Origin: Nocardioides sp.
GTDB lineage: Bacteria; Actinomycetota; Actinomycetes; Propionibacteriales; Nocardioidaceae
Direction: 5' to 3'
Assembly: GCA_025965295.1 (NCBI GenBank)
Contig: JAOPXF010000181.1
Span: forward strand, 1-5,667
DNA length: 5,667 nt
Both the position numbers and the translations under genes were made by a program. Positions 1 through 4,185 of the stretch are shown here, one piece after another. How positions within the stretch are numbered: position 1 is the first letter of the stretch; the number at the start of each line of letters is the position of its first letter. The notes under the pieces were generated by a model that worked only from the letters and a program-made list of their open reading frames with translations, did no database searches and was not told the origin of the DNA.

Positions 1-173
1 GGTTGCCGCTGCCCTCGTTGCCGCTGCCCTCGTTGCCGCTGCCGTGGTCGTCGTTGCCCTGGCCTTCGTTGCCCTGGTCGTCCGATCCCTGGTTTCCGCC
101 GCCGTGGTCGTCGTTGCCCTGGCCGTCGTTGCCCTGGTCGTCCGATCCCTGGTTTCCGCCGCCGTGGTCGTCG
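1..173. repeat. In-frame tandem repeats: 60-bp unit (two copies plus a stub) and 15-bp unit
   Basis: Positions 41-100 and 101-160 are the same 60-bp unit and differ at one base (t at 65, g at 125), which changes Glu to Asp. A third copy starts at 161 and matches for 13 bases. Positions 11-25 and 26-40 are identical 15-bp units (gccctcgttgccgct), with part of another at 1-10. Both periods are multiples of three, so copy-number change keeps the reading frame. The array continues past the left edge. Confidence 0.9.
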
Positions 174-619
174 CCTTGGTCGGAGTCGTCGGTGCCGGTC
201 GCCCCGGAGGCAGGCGGCGCGGCCGGTGAGTCCGGGGTGCTCGCGGGGCTGGAGTCCGTGTCGTCGGTCCGGGTGGCGGGGGAGTGAGGCTCCGAGGCCG
301 GGTCCCGTGGGTCCGACCCGCGGGTGGGCGACTCCGTCGGCCCCGTGATCGGGTCCGACGGCTGGGTCACGGGCGTCGTGGGGGGAGTGGGCGTGTCCGA
401 GCCCGAGAAGGCGCCCGCCGCCCACGCTCCACCGGTCGCGATCGCGGCCACGCTGGCCGCGGCCAGGGCCACCTTCCAGCCCTGGGGTGCGGTGGCGGGC
501 ACGGGTGCCGCCCCGGACTGCGAGGCGAGCGACGAGAGCTGGAAGAGGAAGCTCGGCTCCGGCTCGAGGGTCGGCGCGGTCAGGCGGAGGCCCGTCTCTC
601 CGCGCTCTGGTGCTGACAT
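1..619 (-). CDS. Single-pass membrane protein with acidic Gly/Asn/Gln repeat tail (partial, C-terminus off the left edge)
   Basis: I do not recognise a family. The ATG is at 619-617 with a good Shine-Dalgarno site (GGAGAGAG, 632-625) 5 nt away; 206 codons are visible and no stop is reached. Residues 1-46 are a soluble segment containing FLFQLSSLASQSG. Residues 47-70 (GWKVALAAASVAAIATGGAW onward) form one hydrophobic helix. Residues 72-140 are rich in Pro, Thr, Ser and Asp and look like a disordered linker. From about 150 a 20-residue unit (DDHGGGNQGSDDQGN-D/E-GQGN) occurs twice and begins a third time before becoming a GSGNE five-residue repeat. With one positive-poor helix and a polar tail, I infer N-terminus in the cytoplasm and tail outside. 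It lies 86 nt downstream of another Asp/Gly-rich exported protein on the same strand, suggesting a linked function. There is no sign of a catalytic domain. An anti-sigma-like N-terminus was considered but no motif supports it. Confidence 0.8.
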   Translation of the reverse strand, partial: MSAPERGETGLRLTAPTLEPEPSFLFQLSSLASQSGAAPVPATAPQGWKVALAAASVAAIATGGAWAAGAFSGSDTPTPPTTPVTQPSDPITGPTESPTRGSDPRDPASEPHSPATRTDDTDSSPASTPDSPAAPPASGATGTDDSDQGDDHGGGNQGSDDQGNDGQGNDDHGGGNQGSDDQGNEGQGNDDHGSGNEGSGNEGSGN

Positions 620-624
620 GGTCG

Positions 625-632
625 CTCTCTCC
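625..632 (-). promoter_or_regulatory. Ribosome binding site for the partial membrane protein
   Basis: The minus strand reads GGAGAGAG here, 5 nt before the ATG at 619. It fixes the start of a gene whose low-complexity body gives little other guidance. Confidence 0.65.
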
Positions 633-647
633 GGATGGATGGTGACG

Positions 648-684
648 CCTCGACGGTAGCGCGGGGGACGTGCCACCGCCGAGG
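648..684 (-). terminator. Hairpin between the two repeat-protein genes (terminator, attenuator or processing site)
   Basis: Positions 675-684 and 648-657 form a 10-bp stem around a 17-nt loop. The single non-Watson-Crick pair is G-U in minus-strand RNA but A-C in plus-strand RNA, so the fold favours the strand on which both genes are read. It starts 21 nt after the upstream stop and ends 15 nt before the next gene's ribosome binding site. No U-tract follows, as is common in actinobacteria. It may end the upstream transcript or only separate the expression of the two genes. Confidence 0.5.
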
Positions 685-705
685 CGAGCTGTTGTGACCT
701 CTCGG

Positions 706-1269
706 TCAATCGCGGCCGGAGCCGGAGCCGGAGCCGTCGTCGTCGCCACCGTCGTCGTCGCCGTGGCCGTGGTGGCCGTGGTCGTCGCCACCGTCGTCGC
801 CGTGGCCGTGGTGGCCGTCCTCGGCGTGGTCGCCGTGCTCACCGCCGGGGCCGGAGTTGTCGTGCTCACCCTGGTCGTCGGTGCCGTCGTCGTCACCCGG
901 GGTGTCGCCGGGGCCCTGGTCGGGGGTGCCGTCGTCGTCGCCGGGCTCCGTGGTGGTGTCGCCGGGGCCCTGGTCGGGGGTGCCGTCGTCGTCGCCGGGC
1001 TCCGTCGTGGTGTCGCCGGGGCCCTGGTCGGCGGTGCCGTCGTCGGTGCTCTGGTGCCGGGCGCGTGCGTCGGCGGCGCGCTGCTGGCCCGCTGCGGCGT
1101 GGTCGTCGACGGCGTGACCGTTCTTGTTCACGACCGTCGACGAGTGGCCGGACGTGGCGTTCCCGTGCGTGCTGGCGTGGTCGCCGGTCGCGTAGGCGGC
1201 GCCCACGGAGGTGGCGGCGGCGATCGCCGCGGTGGCGGCGACGGAGCGGGCGAGTGTGGTCCTGCGCAT
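706..1269 (-). CDS. Secreted Asp/Gly/His-rich repeat protein, function unknown
   Basis: 187 aa. ATG at 1269-1267 with Shine-Dalgarno GAGGAG (1282-1277) 7 nt upstream; TGA at 708-706. Residues 1-27 are a clear Sec signal peptide: MRR, an Ala-rich hydrophobic stretch, and AYA as the cleavage site. The mature protein has no Cys and no Trp. Residues 28-75 are His-containing and polar. Residues 76 to about 130 hold an 18-residue unit (DDGT-A/P-DQGPGDTTTEPGD), two full copies and a shortened third. Residues 134-170 hold ten of the protein's sixteen His, including HHGHG twice among Asp and Gly. The tail is GSGSGSGRD. It is strongly acidic and probably disordered outside the cell. The Asp/His density would suit binding of divalent metal or calcium, but that is inference. 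No anchor motif is visible, so it is probably released. A second exported Asp/Gly-rich protein follows on the same strand. Confidence 0.85.
   Translation of the reverse strand: MRRTTLARSVAATAAIAAATSVGAAYATGDHASTHGNATSGHSSTVVNKNGHAVDDHAAAGQQRAADARARHQSTDDGTADQGPGDTTTEPGDDDGTPDQGPGDTTTEPGDDDGTPDQGPGDTPGDDDGTDDQGEHDNSGPGGEHGDHAEDGHHGHGDDGGDDHGHHGHGDDDGGDDDGSGSGSGRD
901..1043. repeat. 54-bp in-frame tandem repeat (two full copies plus a partial)
   Basis: Units start at 901, 955 and 1009, each opening ggtgtcgccggggccctggt. Copies 1 and 2 differ at one base (g at 951, c at 1005) and the change is synonymous. The third copy follows the unit for about 34 bases with one change. A shortened relative at roughly 880-900 lacks nine bases, i.e. 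three residues. The near-identity suggests recent duplication or slippage. Confidence 0.9.
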
Positions 1270-1270
1270 G

Positions 1271-1317
1271 AGGTGACTCCTCGATCATCGAAGCGGCGGT
1301 GATCCGCCTTGTCACCC
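1271..1317 (-). promoter_or_regulatory. Candidate structured 5' leader enclosing the ribosome binding site
   Basis: Read on the minus strand, GGTGAC (1316-1311) pairs with GTCACC (1277-1272). This closing stem encloses two hairpins: GGCGG/CCGCC (1308-1304 with 1299-1295, 4-nt loop) and CTTCGA/TCGAGG (1293-1288 with 1284-1279, 3-nt loop, one G-U). Together they make a three-way junction ending next to the ATG at 1269. The Shine-Dalgarno bases 1282-1277 fall within the second hairpin and the closing stem. I know no riboswitch class that matches, and GC-rich DNA forms stems easily. Confidence 0.35.
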
Positions 1318-1349
1318 GATACCTGTCACGGGGAGCGTCCCGCGTTACA

Positions 1350-1378
1350 CCGGCCGCAGAGAAACTTCCGCGGGCCGG
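1350..1378 (-). terminator. Probable terminator of glbO
   Basis: On the minus strand CCGGCC (1378-1373) pairs with GGCCGG (1355-1350). Inside, after a one-base bulge, GCGGA pairs with TCTGC (one G-U) around a 6-nt loop. That gives 11 pairs beginning about 10 nt after the glbO stop. No U-tract follows. The wobble pair is better in minus-strand RNA, matching the direction of glbO. Confidence 0.6.
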
Positions 1379-1388
1379 CCGCCAGCAC

Positions 1389-1763
1389 TCACTCGAGGCT
1401 GTTGACCATGAACTGGGCCGCGTGCGTCACGTAGTCCCAGAACTGCGCGTCCTGCTCCGGGGTCAGGTCCACCGAGTCGAGACCCTCGCGGAAGTGCTGG
1501 AGCCAGTGGTCCTTGGCCTCGGGCGTCACCGCGAAGGGTGCGTGCCGCATCCGCAGGCGCGGGTGGCCGCGGGTCTCGCCGTACGTCGAGGGCCCGCCCC
1601 AGTACTGCACCAGGAAGAGGAGGAAGCGCTCCTCGGCCGGACCGAGGTCCTCCTCGGGGTAGAGCGGCCGCAGCACCTCGTCCTGCGCCACGCCCTCGTA
1701 GAACGTCGCGACGATGCGTCGCATCGTCTCGAAGCCGCCGATGTCGTCGTAGAACGTGGTCAC
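1389..1763 (-). CDS. glbO: Group II truncated haemoglobin (trHbO)
   Basis: 124 aa haem protein of the 2-on-2 globin fold, cytoplasmic or membrane-associated. Group II globins bind O2 and are linked to O2, NO or peroxide chemistry. It aligns by eye along its whole length with M. tuberculosis GlbO. Shared landmarks are FYDDIGG near the N-terminus, LYPEEDL, AEERFLLFLVQYWGGP, YGETRGHPRLRMRHAPF and the MVNSLE end. Expected haem-site residues are present: proximal His74, Tyr22 (B10), Tyr35 (CD1) and Trp87 (G8). The start is GTG at 1763-1761, placed by homology since no other in-frame start is near. The only strong Shine-Dalgarno-like site (AGGAGG, about 1789-1784) is some 20 nt away, which is too far. 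CAGAAT, a weak -10 match, ends 6 nt before the GTG, so a leaderless message is possible. It is divergent from osmC, and its 3' end carries its own hairpin. Confidence 0.93.
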   Translation of the reverse strand: MTTFYDDIGGFETMRRIVATFYEGVAQDEVLRPLYPEEDLGPAEERFLLFLVQYWGGPSTYGETRGHPRLRMRHAPFAVTPEAKDHWLQHFREGLDSVDLTPEQDAQFWDYVTHAAQFMVNSLE

Positions 1764-1857
1764 GTGCCCATTCTGCCGAGACCCTCCTGAGGCGCCGACA
1801 CCGGCGTGGAAGACTCGGCGCGAAAGTCCCGAAACCCCCACAAGGAGTGATCTGCAG
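1764..1857. promoter_or_regulatory. Divergent glbO-osmC promoter region with nested inverted repeats
   Basis: These 94 bp must hold both divergent promoters. Visible dyads are GCCGAG (1775-1780) with CTCGGC (1814-1819), CCTC/GAGG (1783-1792), and CGCCG/CGGCG (1793-1806, 4-nt spacer). A short direct repeat, CGAAAgTCC then CGAAAcCCC, lies at 1821-1838. No clear -35/-10 pair can be read, and I do not recognise a known operator such as a classical OhrR or OxyR box. Confidence 0.35.
1842..1847 (+). promoter_or_regulatory. Ribosome binding site of osmC
   Basis: AAGGAG lies 10 nt before the ATG at 1858. It sets the start at MATTRTAS rather than at the upstream in-frame ATG near 1756, which would lie in the divergent gene. 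Confidence 0.75.
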
Positions 1858-2283
1858 ATGGCAACCACCCGCACCGCATCGACGCGCTGGGAAGGCAGTC
1901 TCTTCGAGGGCGCCGGCCAGGTGACCCTGGAGTCCTCCGGCCTCGGCACGTACGACGTCTCCTGGCCGAGCCGTGCCGAGGAGGCCAACGGCAAGACCAG
2001 CCCCGAGGAGCTGATCGCGGCCGCGCACTCGGCGTGCTTCTCGATGGCGCTCTCCAACGGCCTCGCCAAGGCCGGCAGCGCGCCCACGACCCTGGACACG
2101 AGCGCCGAGGTCGAGTTCACGCCCGGCACCGGCATCACCGGCATCAAGCTCACGGTCCGCGGCGTGGTCGACGGCATGAGCAACGACGACTTCGTGGCCG
2201 CGGCCCAGGCCGCCAAGGAGGGGTGCCCGGTCAGCCAGGCGCTCAGCGGCACCACGATCACGCTGGACGCGGCGCTCGCGTAG
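1858..2283 (+). CDS. osmC: OsmC-type thiol peroxidase (organic hydroperoxide reductase)
   Basis: 141 aa, full length for the family (E. coli OsmC is about 143). OsmC/Ohr enzymes reduce organic hydroperoxides, and H2O2 less well, with two cysteines, protecting the cytoplasm from peroxide stress. The reactive Cys60 sits in AAAHSACFSMALS and the resolving Cys123 in EGCPVSQAL. The TSPEELIAAAHSACFSMALS stretch and the CPVSQ motif resemble E. coli OsmC more than Ohr, so I call osmC rather than ohr. The N-terminal TRWEGSLFEGAGQVTLESSG strand region and the ITLDAALA end are also typical. The start is ATG with AAGGAG 10 nt upstream. It is divergent from glbO and convergent with the channel gene, so it is probably monocistronic. 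A strong hairpin begins 6 nt after its stop. Redox control from the shared intergenic region is plausible but not shown. Confidence 0.95.
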   Translation: MATTRTASTRWEGSLFEGAGQVTLESSGLGTYDVSWPSRAEEANGKTSPEELIAAAHSACFSMALSNGLAKAGSAPTTLDTSAEVEFTPGTGITGIKLTVRGVVDGMSNDDFVAAAQAAKEGCPVSQALSGTTITLDAALA

Positions 2284-2289
2284 GTCCGG

Positions 2290-2333
2290 GGTCAGGCCTC
2301 GGCGGACGCTCCGTCGTCCGTCGCGGCCTGATC
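2290..2333 (+). terminator. Long hairpin between convergent osmC and the MscS gene
   Basis: A 44-nt near-palindrome with 18 pairs. The outer arms 2290-2298 and 2325-2333 give nine pairs, then one t-c mismatch. The inner arms CGGCGGACG (2300-2308) and CGTCCGTCG (2315-2323) give nine pairs around a 6-nt loop. The two wobble pairs are G-U in plus-strand RNA but C-A in minus-strand RNA, so it is best formed as the osmC terminator. It overlaps the stop codon and last codons of the convergent channel gene and could partly serve that gene too. No U-tract follows. Confidence 0.7.
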
Positions 2334-3317
2334 GGGCGCGTCCTTCTCCTCGCGGTGCCACACGACCCGCTGCGGCAGGGGGAGCTCGATGCCCTCGTGG
2401 TCGAAGCGGGCCTTGAGCCGCTGCCGGAGCTCGCGCGCCACGCCCCACTGCTCCATGGGGGCCGTCTTGATCAGCACCCGCAGGGTGACCGAGTCGGTGT
2501 TGAACATCTCGACCCCGGTGACCTCGGGCTCCTCGATGATGATGCCCTTGAAGTCCTCGTCCTCCCACATGTCGTGGGCGACGTCGCGCAGCACGCGGGT
2601 CACGCGGGCGAGGTCCTCGTGGTAGCCCACCGCGACGTCGACAACCGCCCGCGACCAGTTCTGGCTCATGTTGCCGACGCGGAGGATCTCGCCGTTGGGG
2701 ACGTACCAGACAGTGCCGTTGAGGTCGCGCAGCCGCGTCACGCGCAGGCTGACCGCCTCGATGGTGCCGCTGGCCTCTCCCACGTCGACCACGTCCCCGA
2801 CGCCGTACTGGTCCTCGAAGATCATGAAGATGCCGGACAGGAAGTCCTTGACGAGGGACTGAGCGCCGAAGCCGAGCGCGAGACCGATGATGCCGGCGCT
2901 GGCGATGATCGGTGCGATGTTCACGCTCAGCTCGCTGAGCATCATCGTGCCGATGATCGCGACGAGGATGCCGGTGACGATGCTCTTGAGCAGGTCGCCC
3001 ATGGTCTTGGCCCGCTGCACCCTCCGGGTCGCGTTGACCATGTCGTGCGCGCTCGCTGTGCTGCCGGACCGGCCCGGCCTCGAGAAGCGGGTGACGGGGA
3101 GCATGCCCTCTCCGGCCCGCACCACGATCCGGTCCACGAGCCGGTGGAGGACCCACCGGATGACCAGTCCCAGGACCAGCAGGCCGAGCAGGGCGAGCGG
3201 CTTGCCGATCAGGATGTCGCTCGCGTGGGCCAGGGGGGCGCTGTGTGTCCAGTCGAGGACCTGGTTGCAGATGTCCTCGCCGGTGGCACACGTGTCTTTC
3301 TGGTCTAGGCCGAACAT
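2292..3317 (-). CDS. MscS-family mechanosensitive ion channel
   Basis: 341 aa inner-membrane channel of the small-conductance family, which opens under membrane tension and releases solutes after hypo-osmotic shock. Predicted membrane segments lie at about 37-57 (KPLALLGLLVLGLVIRWVL), 109-130 and the pore-lining region 135-160, where APIIASAGIIGLALGFGAQS has the Gly/Ala packing pattern of the family. It is followed by VKDFLSGIFMIFEDQYGVGD, the beta domain with GTVWYVPNGE (about 201-210), and a mixed C-terminal domain ending near 320. The last 20 residues are a charged Asp/Ala tail. Cys10 and Cys17 lie in the predicted external N-terminus. The start is ATG at 3317-3315; the open frame continues upstream, but that stretch has no channel-like sequence and crosses the divergent gene. 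A 9-codon ORF on the same strand (3334-3305) overlaps the start in another frame. No strong Shine-Dalgarno site is present (only GGGG close by). The specific paralogue name cannot be given. Confidence 0.92.
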   Translation of the reverse strand: MFGLDQKDTCATGEDICNQVLDWTHSAPLAHASDILIGKPLALLGLLVLGLVIRWVLHRLVDRIVVRAGEGMLPVTRFSRPGRSGSTASAHDMVNATRRVQRAKTMGDLLKSIVTGILVAIIGTMMLSELSVNIAPIIASAGIIGLALGFGAQSLVKDFLSGIFMIFEDQYGVGDVVDVGEASGTIEAVSLRVTRLRDLNGTVWYVPNGEILRVGNMSQNWSRAVVDVAVGYHEDLARVTRVLRDVAHDMWEDEDFKGIIIEEPEVTGVEMFNTDSVTLRVLIKTAPMEQWGVARELRQRLKARFDHEGIELPLPQRVVWHREEKDAPDQAATDDGASAEA

Positions 3318-3431
3318 GGCCCCAGTATGTACATGTCCGGGGGGCGGATATCGAGCTGACGGCACCGGGTGTGACCCAGTCGACCCCGGGCGTGCGAGGG
3401 CCGGGCTCGTGGAGCCGATATCCTGCTCCCC
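3318..3431. promoter_or_regulatory. Divergent promoter region with mirrored -10-like elements and an ATGTACAT dyad
   Basis: This 114-bp gap separates two divergent genes. GGATATCG (3346-3353) and CGATATCC (3416-3423) are a perfect inverted pair, each giving an outward-facing TATCC(T/G) that resembles an actinobacterial -10 (TANNNT). On the plus strand TATCCT (3419-3424) ends 7 nt before the GTG at 3432, suggesting a leaderless message. Near the channel start lies the perfect palindrome ATGTACAT (3327-3334) flanked by CCC and GGG, a possible operator. No convincing -35 is visible on either strand. Confidence 0.4.
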
Positions 3432-3785
3432 GTGACTGCCACCCTCGAGACCCTCGCTCGCCGGACCGCCGTCGTCGTCGGAGCCGCCGCGACCCTGGTT
3501 GCGTTGGCCGGACCCGCCAGCGCCGACGTGCCGGAGGGTTGGAGCGATCCCGACCCCGTCTCGCCGTTGCACGCCATCTTGCTGCTCGGTGGGGTCCCGC
3601 TGCTGCTCTTCGTGCTGATCACGCTGGCCATCTACATCCCGGCCCTGATCCGCGGGGAGCGGGTGGCCCCCGGCAGCGCGGCGATGGACGACCAGTGGTT
3701 CGGCGGGCCGCGCAAGGGCACCGCCGAGCTGGCCGGCCCGGACACCGACGACTCCGAGGCCGGTGGCGCAAGTGGCCGCTGGTGA
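3432..3785 (+). CDS. Small secreted/membrane protein with signal peptide and one membrane helix
   Basis: 117 aa, function unknown. GTG start at 3432. Residues 1-31 form a signal peptide: two Arg at 10-11, VVVGAAATLVALAG, and ASA before Asp32. A short external segment, DVPEGWSDPDPVSPLHA, leads into one membrane helix at about 47-71 (AILLLGGVPLLLFVLITLAI onward). The cytoplasmic tail holds DDQWFGGP and an acidic end. From memory, similar proteins (GWSDPDPV, GVPLLLF, WFGGP) are common beside DUF5130 genes in Streptomyces and relatives, without an assigned function. There is no good Shine-Dalgarno site, and the -10-like TATCCT 7 nt upstream suggests leaderless expression. Its 3' end overlaps the next gene, implying coupling and perhaps physical partnership. 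Confidence 0.8.
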   Translation: MTATLETLARRTAVVVGAAATLVALAGPASADVPEGWSDPDPVSPLHAILLLGGVPLLLFVLITLAIYIPALIRGERVAPGSAAMDDQWFGGPRKGTAELAGPDTDDSEAGGASGRW

Positions 3786-4155
3786 CCCCTTCAGCACGTC
3801 CGAGCGGTTTGCGCTCGACGAGGCGATCCGCAAGGCCGAGCAGCTCTCCCGCGTGGAGTTCTCGGTCTTCGTCGGCGCCGCTGGGGGCGACCCCCGCGCG
3901 TTCGCGACCCAGCTGCACAACAGCCTGGTCGCGCCCGCACGCAGCATCCTGATCATGGTCGACCCGGCGGCGCACGCCCTGGAGATCGTGACCGGCGGCT
4001 ACGTCCGCCGTACCCTCACCGACGCCGAGGCCGAGCTCGCGGCCCTCCAGATGCAGACCGCCTTCGCCGAGGGCGACCTCGTCGGCGGCCTGCGCCGCGG
4101 CATCACCATGCTCTCCGAGCACGCGCGCCCCCAGAACACGCTGCACGCGGGCTGA
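3763..4155 (+). CDS. DUF5130-type protein, TPM-domain-like, function unknown
   Basis: 130 aa (127 if the GTG at 3772 is used). I place it in the actinobacterial DUF5130 family from its overall pattern. It opens with DPFSTSERFALDEAIRKAEQ, followed by RVEFSVFVG, RAFATQLHNSLVAPARSILIMVDP, and VTGGYVRRTLTDAEAELAALQM, ending in FAEGDLVGGLRRGITMLSEHA. This resembles the TPM fold (the Psb32/MOLO-1 group), where an acid-rich short strand precedes a helix. It has no signal peptide or membrane helix, so it is cytoplasmic or held by a partner. The reading frame starts before the upstream gene's stop (overlap 23 bp, or 14 bp with the later start), so translational coupling with the membrane protein is likely. 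GAGG at 3756-3759 fits the later start slightly better (12 nt against 3 nt). Its 3' end faces pepN with a 7-bp gap. Family assignment is from memory. Confidence 0.8.
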   Translation: MAQVAAGDPFSTSERFALDEAIRKAEQLSRVEFSVFVGAAGGDPRAFATQLHNSLVAPARSILIMVDPAAHALEIVTGGYVRRTLTDAEAELAALQMQTAFAEGDLVGGLRRGITMLSEHARPQNTLHAG

Positions 4156-4185
4156 CCCCCACTCAACGAGCCTGGGCGTCCCGCG
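4146..4185. terminator. Hairpin between convergent DUF5130 gene and pepN
   Basis: CGCGGG (4146-4151) pairs with CCCGCG (4180-4185). After a 3-nt bulge, AC pairs with GT, then after one mismatch CCCA pairs with TGGG around an 11-nt loop containing most of the pepN stop codon. There are 12 pairs, none of them wobble, so it works on either strand. It spans both stop codons and has no U-tract. A bidirectional terminator is likely, but it is weaker than the osmC hairpin. Confidence 0.45.

Noticed and set aside
1..173. Possible CRISPR array from regularly spaced repeats.
   Set aside because: The units abut with no unique spacers, are not palindromic, and are in frame with a coding sequence.
1..659. 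Plus-strand ORFs at 3-287, 44-229, 284-616 and 324-659.
   Set aside because: They lie antisense to the membrane protein with the strong start at 619 and show only Pro/Trp/Ser or Arg/Gly-rich shadow composition.
670..1302. A 210-residue plus-strand ORF rich in Val and Ala that looks like a multi-pass membrane protein.
   Set aside because: It is the antisense of the Asp/Gly/His repeat gene: GAC and GGC codons read backwards give Val and Ala. It has no ribosome binding site and no domain pattern, while the minus-strand frame has a signal peptide and a good ribosome binding site.
1308..1349. An ECF-type promoter (TGTAAC near 1349-1344) for the secreted repeat protein.
   Set aside because: No matching -10 such as CGTC at suitable spacing could be read, so it was not annotated.
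1345..3291. A 648-residue minus-strand ORF.
   Set aside because: It crosses osmC, glbO and the channel gene in the wrong frames and is Arg/Gly/Pro-rich throughout, typical of a high-GC shadow frame.
3318..3956. An N-terminal extension of the MscS channel up to 3956.
   Set aside because: The extra residues show no channel similarity, run antisense to the small membrane protein and DUF5130 genes, and the ATG at 3317 gives a normal family length.
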